A stretch of 64,000 nt of DNA, from contig NC_080067.1 in the NCBI RefSeq assembly GCF_949987535.1, forward strand, positions 57,470,405 through 57,534,404. Reading direction: 5' to 3'. This document shows, in pieces, positions 58,050 to 64,000 of this stretch. The notes under the pieces are model-generated. The model ran no database searches. It was not told where the DNA came from and saw only the letters and a program-made list of their open reading frames with translations. This stretch comes from Balaenoptera acutorostrata. Taxonomy: Eukaryota > Chordata > Mammalia > Artiodactyla > Balaenopteridae. The translations under genes and the position numbers were made by a program. How positions within the stretch are numbered: the first letter of the stretch is position 1; every line of letters starts with the position of its first letter.

Positions 58050-58885
58050 TAAGTGAGTTCAATCAGTTTCATATTATGGTTGAAGAAACTGGAAATAAAA
58101 CTTGTTCTAAATGTTATCCACTGCAATTGAAATAAAAGTTAGTGTATAATAGGGAAATTCATTAAGTATTCTGGAATTGAGGAACTGATCTGAATTGGTG
58201 TATGACTAGGGTATGTGAAAGAGCTACTTGTGATTCCACAGCTACTAGATGTGTGGTCTTCATCTAAAAGATGTTTTATAATATCTGTTCTATCTCCATC
58301 ATAAGGTTGTTAGGCTTGGGTGAGATCAAGTATTCAGAAGAAATAAAAATGTTATGAAAGCTTAAAGTAATACTACTATATTAAATAATATACTATTTAT
58401 ACTTTTTGTAAAGTTTTAAATTTAGATCATCTTTTTTTTCTCTATCTGTTGCTAGTTTGGATATATTTTACACAAAATTACAATAATTTATCCTTGACAT
58501 TACGATAGATAATGCACCTTTAAAATAGTTACTGAAACATCTCTTCAAAGAGAGCAACTTTGTACATCTCCGACTAGGTATCTGACCACCAGTAGGCCAC
58601 TGAAAGATAGCAATACCCTCCCATGTTGTTAATTAGTTCTCCTACTCCCACTTATAGTGGTGGTTGCCTCCTCTTCTCTAATTGTTCCTGGCAAAGCAGT
58701 CCCATTACATAGGCTGCTGTATGTTTAGTTGGGTAATTAGTATCTGTCATTTCAACATGCTCCTTGGCTTGTAGCACTTGTACCTGTTAACCTTCAGAGA
58801 TTTAAGAGAATATTCCTAGGGTAGCCGGATTGAAACTGGCATTTGGGGGATGTCTACAAAGCAGAATTAAGTCCTCAAGCTGTTG
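58050..58885. other. Unassigned noncoding sequence
   Basis: Nothing recognised. Confidence 0.4.
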
Positions 58886-58891
58886 GTGTAT

Positions 58892-58934
58892 ATATCTGTA
58901 TCTATCTATCGATCAATCGATCGATCTATCTATA
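58892..58934. repeat. (TATC)/(GATC) microsatellite
   Basis: Tetranucleotide tract with an unusual atcgatcaatcgatcgatc interruption. Confidence 0.85.
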
Positions 58935-58939
58935 GGAAA

Positions 58940-59345
58940 ACACACAAAAAATTCAGTGGCATTTAGCACATTCACAATGTTGTTCAACCACCACCTCTAT
59001 CTTGTTCTAAAACATTTTTATTACTACAAACTAAAACCCCTAACCCATTAAGCAATTTCTCCCCATTCCCCCCGCCCCCCGCAGCAACGACCACTCTGAA
59101 TTCTGTGCTTTTAAAAACTTTTTATTTAGAAATAGTTTCAAATTTATGAAATGTTGCAAAATAAAAATAGTACAAAGGACACCTATATACACTTTATCCA
59201 GATTCACCTACTGTTAACATTTTACCCCTTTTGCCTCTCCCTTTATATATATAATTATTATAATTATATATATATTAATTATAGATATATTTTCTTATAT
59301 ATAATTATACCTATGTATATAGATATAATTATATTCTGAACCATT
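58940..59345 (-). repeat. L1M 3' UTR fragments, antisense
   Basis: The part at 58945-59100 ('aaaattcagtggcatttagc', 'gttgttcaaccaccacctct') and the part at 59110-59225 ('atagtttcaaatttatgaaa', 'agattcacctactgttaaca') match two sections of L1M 3' UTR. An AT-rich simple repeat follows (59245-59335). Confidence 0.7.
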
Positions 59346-59439
59346 TTGGGGTGACCCTTGGAGACCTGTGTGGTTTGGACAGATTCGACTTCAGAACTGG
59401 CTCGTCTTCTTCCACAAGCCACCAGGGCTGCATCTAAAG

Positions 59440-59778
59440 CACAGACAAGGCTGTGTCTCTCATATGCTCAAAACCCAATGAAAACTCCTTTTTTCTTACA
59501 GAGTAATCTGAAAACTGCTTTGTAGGGCATTCAGTGTGCTCCACACTCTGTCTTCAATCTCTGTCCCACTTCTTCTGCTGCCACTATTTCCTTAACTGTC
59601 ATCAGCTCCGTCCATACTGAACTGCTTCTGATTACCCGTGTCTTGCATTATTTTTCTGGAGATTTCTTCTTCCAGATATATACATCTCTTTATCTCCTTG
59701 TCAGATTCATCTGTGGCTCAGCTTAAATGCATACTTTTGTTACGGCTTCCCTGACCTCTTCCCCCACCCCTAACACAC
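59440..59778 (+). repeat. L2 remnant, sense, left half
   Basis: 'cttcaatctctgtcccactt', 'gtggctcagcttaaatgcat' and 'ttacggcttccctgacctct' follow L2 3' end sense order. It appears to continue after the MIR at 59785-60018. Confidence 0.6.
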
Positions 59779-59784
59779 ATAGTG

Positions 59785-60018
59785 TTTGTAGCAGAGACAC
59801 TAAAATCATAGATTTGTTTGGTTGAATCCTGACTCTGTCACTTTTTAGCCATGTGATTTTGCTACATTCCCTTGTCTTTTCTTCTGCTGCTCACCTGTAA
59901 TGTGATAATAATAACAGTACCCACCTCCTGAAGCTGTTACAGGATTAAATGACATAAGTATTCTAAGTGCCTAAAGCAGTATGGAAAATAGTAAGCAGTC
60001 AATAACATGTTAATTACA
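59785..60018 (+). repeat. MIR SINE nested in L2
   Basis: 'actctgtcactttttagcca', 'tgtgattttgctacattccc', 'cacctcctgaagctgttaca' and 'gattaaatgacataagtatt' follow MIR. Confidence 0.75.
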
Positions 60019-60019
60019 G

Positions 60020-60190
60020 TTTTTTGCAGAGTACAACTCAGTGTATTTTAATTAGTTGTTTATATATCAGTCCCCCATGGAAGATTTCATAATCTTAACG
60101 GTTAAAACCTGTGTTTATTCATCTTCATACCTGCAGCCCAGCCTTCAGTAGAGTTTACTCTTGGATAATAAATACTGCTAATTCTACAGG
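60020..60190 (+). repeat. L2 3' end, sense, right half
   Basis: 'tacctgcagcccagccttca' and 'tactcttggataataaatac' fit the L2 terminus. Together with 59440-59778 this brackets the MIR. Confidence 0.5.
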
Positions 60191-60601
60191 TAATGCAGAG
60201 CAGAATAGATTACAAGAGGCATCTTGAAGTGACACACTGCATTGAGGAGTCTTTAGTTCATAACTGCTTTTGTAATCTGTAATGAGCAAATAAGAATTCT
60301 AATGTTTTTCTAGGAAAAAATCAAGTGAAAGAATATTTTGATCTTCAGAAAAAAAATACAATAGAAACCCTTGTCATTTCAGCAATTTACTGAAGGAAGA
60401 CATTACACTTTGGGATACTTCTGTTAGTGCATGTCATTCTCGAGGAAATAAAGGCAGTTTCTGGGAAATGACTCCCGTGCAGTGCAGGTGGCAGAAATAT
60501 GAAGGAGATAGACTACAAAGAAACACATCCATTAGAATAAAAGTTCACAATAAGCCAGTAGTATCTCCGAGTCAGTTACTAAGGTCAAAATTTCTCATAG
60601 A

Positions 60602-61049
60602 TGTATTAGTTAGGGGTGCTATAACAAGGTACCACAAACTAGGTGGCTTAAACAACAGAAATTTATTGTTTCATAGTCCTGGAAGTCTGAGATCAAGGTG
60701 TCAGCAGGGTTGATTCCTTCTGAGGGCTGTGAGGAAGAATTATGCCTCTCATCTAGCTTCTGGTGTTTTGCTGGCAATCTTTGGTGTTCCTTGGTTTATA
60801 GATATATCACCCCGATCTCTGCCTTTGTGTTCACATGGCATTCTCCCTGTGTGAGTGTCTGTGTTTAAAATTCCCTTGTTTATAAGGACACAAGTTATAT
60901 TGGATTAGGAGCCCAACCTACTGTAGTATGACTTCATCTTCATTACATCTGAAAAGACCCTATTTCTTTTGCTATAGGTCACATTCTGAGATATTGGGGG
61001 TTAGAACTTCAACATATAAATTTTGGAGGGACATCATCAACCTATAGCA
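60602..61049 (-). mobile_element. MLT1-type MaLR LTR, antisense
   Basis: Reads tgtattagttaggggtgct at the left and acctatagca at the right, i.e. the reverse complement of an MLT1 LTR. Internal landmarks are 'aggtggcttaaacaacagaa', 'ggcaatctttggtgttcctt', 'tcaccccgatctctgccttt', 'gttatattggattaggagcc' and 'ggttagaacttcaacatata'. Flanking 5-mers ataga and aaaga differ by one base. Solo LTR, no coding part. Confidence 0.85.
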
Positions 61050-64000
61050 AAAGATTTGAGAGAATGTGTTTAAAATTTATTAAAGGCAGAATTTCAATGC
61101 ATGTGATTTTGTTCTTCTATTGGGCTTGTAATGGCATTGTTTTAGATGCTGCTTTTTGGAACTTAGGTGTTGAGACCAAACCCATTTAATGTTTCTCAAC
61201 TTGTGTCTATGATACTTGATATTCCTGTGCACTAGAGCAATTTCCTATCCAAATAGATAGGTTTATGATTGCTTAGAGATCATGAACCTGAACTTTGCTG
61301 AAGCAGGCAGGTTTGCAAATTTTAGCAGTATTGACATCCCAAGAAAAAAGGTAATAAATTCCAGCTTTCAGAAATTCAAATCTTATTATTAATGCAGAAG
61401 TGTTTGGGGTTAATATGAAACTCACCAGAAGTAAAATATTTAGAAGAACTGTGGAGATATCATAGAATTTAGGGACTTGGGAAACATGCAGTCCTTCTCA
61501 TAAGATAATTTTATCCAAAATAAAGAATACTGTATTCTCAGTCACTAAGCACAGAGACAGGATGCTGGTTATATTACAGTGTAAGATAAATTTGAAAATG
61601 CTTAGCTTCTTAGTATCTCTTAAATTTGACCGTAAACTTTAAAACTATCTCCTTCTTTCTTCTTTCTTTTTTCCCTTTTCTCCAACAAAGAAAAACATCT
61701 CCCCTATCTTCTCTATTATTTTATCCTTTTCGTAATGTCTTTATGAATTATTTCATTGTTTTACCTCCTTAAATCTTGACCTATATAGAAAATGTATATG
61801 TGAGCCCTACAGGGAATTATGTTCCTTACCCAGAAAGAATATTTCAAGAATAAAATTTGTAGTTAGGAATTATATCAAATAGTTCAAACAGAGAATAGCT
61901 TCAGTTAGCAAATTGTATTTGAGTTAACCTTGAGGAACTGCCAATATGTAGCATGGTGCCTTGGATAGAAGGAATTTATTAATATTGCCAACCCCCTTGG
62001 AGTTATTAAAATTATCCTCTATTCAATATTTTTTACTAAAAATTAATATTTTGCTCTTTTATTATTACTAATAAAGAAATAGTCCTACCTGGAATGTGAA
62101 CACATAAAAAATGTCACAGGGACACAAGTTCTCAGAGAATTTAATTACTGTGCCTGCAGTATCTTGTTCTTAGTATTTTTCGATTAGCAACTTTAAAAAA
62201 TCTGTTATTTATACTGTGTTAGGTACTTTTATTCAACTCTGAGTTTTTTTACCCAGATAAGATAGCAATTTATTTTTATCTGTCTTCTCAAGAATCTTTT
62301 GGGTTGATGGATCTCTTATCATGAATAATTAAACAGTGTTGGATTGTAAATTCCATCGAGAACGCAGTATCTCAGAGATTAGTATTTATTTCACAAAAGA
62401 CAGCTATATTGAGGAAACAAATCTGTCAGTTCTATATAAAGCTTACTTTCAAGTGTGTAGCATGAGAAATTTTTCATGGAATGAGAAGTCAAAACCCTTG
62501 ATAGCCAAAGAGTCAATAAGCACACAGTAGAAATCCATGAATGGTCCATTATCCTTCCTAATATTAAGATCTATGAAATATTTAAATACTGTCTCTAAGT
62601 ATGTGAATTTAATCTATACAAAGTAAAAGAAATATTGAGAAGCTGTATTGATAATTACTGTAAATTGAGAATCTGTATTGTCCCAGCAAGAGTACCAGGC
62701 CTTCCTAGAAGAATGAAACAAAACTTCAAAGAAGACATTGTTTTCTCTGTTCATTTTGAATGTTGGCCATTGGGTTAAAAGTAGGGATGAATTCCCCACT
62801 GTGGAAAATGAGCTTTGAAGTTCTATAAATGCTGATTTGCAGAAAAGATGTTTAGAATGAATTCAGTTTTCTCTGCTTTGACCTTCAAATATAGACCTTG
62901 AATTCCAGAAAGAAAAAATTATGAACATGAAACTTTAGTGAAATAATTGCCACTTCAGGAAACTGAACCTTGAGTACTACTCTTCTCAGATAGTGATACA
63001 ACATGGTCTCTTCCAGAAAACTCTCTCTCTCACCCCTCCCCTTTGATTTTCCCACTGCCAATGGTCTGTTTTTAAATAGGAATATTATATAATAAAATAA
63101 TGGATTTCTTTATCCATTGGGCAGTAATTCCTAGTCTACTTTAATGTGTGCATTCCCTTTTCAGTCCCCAAAGAAGTAGTCTTAAGTCAGCTTCTCAGCA
63201 TCTTCTTAATGGTCAGGAGGACAAGCCTGCTGTGTGCTCTACAGCTGCCAGGATGCCAGCAGGCTGATAACACAGGGCTCTCTTTAACGAGGTGGGGGAT
63301 CTCCTACCTCTGAAAATTATGAATGTTGGTCTCTACTGTAATTTGGCATAGGGTTGCCTTTCCCTTATAAAATTTCTTCCAGTAGCAGCAGAAAGAGTGC
63401 CACTGTCAACCTCAAACCCAGAAAAAAGTAAAGGAAGTAAAATATATGGTTAACCTAGGCCAGGTCTCTAGTGAAGTTTATAGTCCCATGTATATGTTTT
63501 TCTTCTCCTCCTCTCTCACTTTTCCTCCTCCTCCTCCCCCTTCATCATCTCCCTTCAAGTTTTGTTTGTCATCTTTGGGAGTCTTAAAACCATCCTCAGC
63601 TAGTATGAGATAGGGTCTTTAGTACTTGATAAAAGAATTATCTTTCTTTTACTTGAAAACAGAATAAACCTGAATCAGTAGCTGATTGAACAAACTGTTT
63701 TGGGATTCTTGCATGGGAAATATGCTGTATATTCTGTGGAATGTTACATCATGCTAAAAAATTAAGTCCAAATAATTTCTTAAAACTATCTATGTATCTA
63801 TAGATATAGATATGTTCATATAGGTACAGACATAGATGATACAGATTTAGATACATACTGCACATATATATATGCAGCATTTAACTGAAATGTTCAAAAT
63901 TATTCGTAAGAACAGAACAGAAAAAAATGAGAACATTTTGCTAATATTTTAAAAGTTATTCTGATGTAGTTTGATATATATATATATATATATACACACA
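61050..64000. other. Unassigned noncoding sequence
   Basis: Includes a pyrimidine tract (61650-61690), a (CCT)n patch (63505-63540), a GATA-rich patch (63790-63865) and a (TA)n run at the very end (63973-63993). No gene or repeat is recognised otherwise. Confidence 0.4.

Overview
This window is nuclear DNA from a mammal, AT-rich and apparently without host genes. I find no host exon that I can name, no rRNA, tRNA or CRISPR, and no bacterial or viral gene set. The best clue to the organism is the young repeats. Six copies of a tRNA-derived SINE carry the box-B motif GGTTCGAGCCC and an (AAATA)n-type tail, which fits the CHR family of whales, hippos and ruminants. There are also two kinds of cetartiodactyl L1 and a small mariner element with TTGGGTTGG ends. 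Together these point to Cetartiodactyla, most likely a cetacean.

Layout. 1-10 kb is mostly unassigned old sequence with MIR fragments and microsatellites. 10-20 kb holds a MaLR LTR with intact 5-bp target duplication, several MIRs, a 3.1-kb 5'-truncated L1 (13.2-16.3 kb), a second MaLR LTR and a 1.1-kb antisense L2. 20-28 kb holds two CHR SINEs in opposite orientation, then a nest of ancient L1M sequence in which one L1M lies inside another. 28-33 kb is mainly unassigned, with two CHR SINEs 0.7 kb apart and a tiny L1 3'-end insertion. 33.8-41.7 kb is one 7.8-kb insertion: a full-length L1 on the minus strand plus about 1.84 kb of non-L1 DNA attached to its 3' end. 42-64 kb carries two more SINEs, the mariner MITE, L2/MIR/L1M fragments, a non-autonomous hAT element, a short L1 piece and an MLT1 LTR.

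The main result is the 33.8-41.7 kb insertion. Identical 18-bp duplications lie at 33838-33855 and 41673-41690, not directly at the L1 3' end. Between the L1 3' end (about 35714) and the terminal poly(T) (33856-33872) is foreign sequence with its own polyadenylation signal. This is the structure of an L1 3' transduction. The passenger contains an antisense L2 piece, an apparent fossil transcript and a near-perfect 82-bp tandem array. The L1 keeps a complete ORF1, an ORF2 open for 1200 codons with endonuclease and reverse-transcriptase motifs, and a 5' end starting at a YY1-type site, so it looks young. One base appears to be missing near the end of ORF2.

The only coding sequences I can support are L1 ORF1 and ORF2. 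Other long open frames are antisense shadows of L1, SINE bodies or simple repeats. Repeat family names come from remembered consensus patterns, not a database search.
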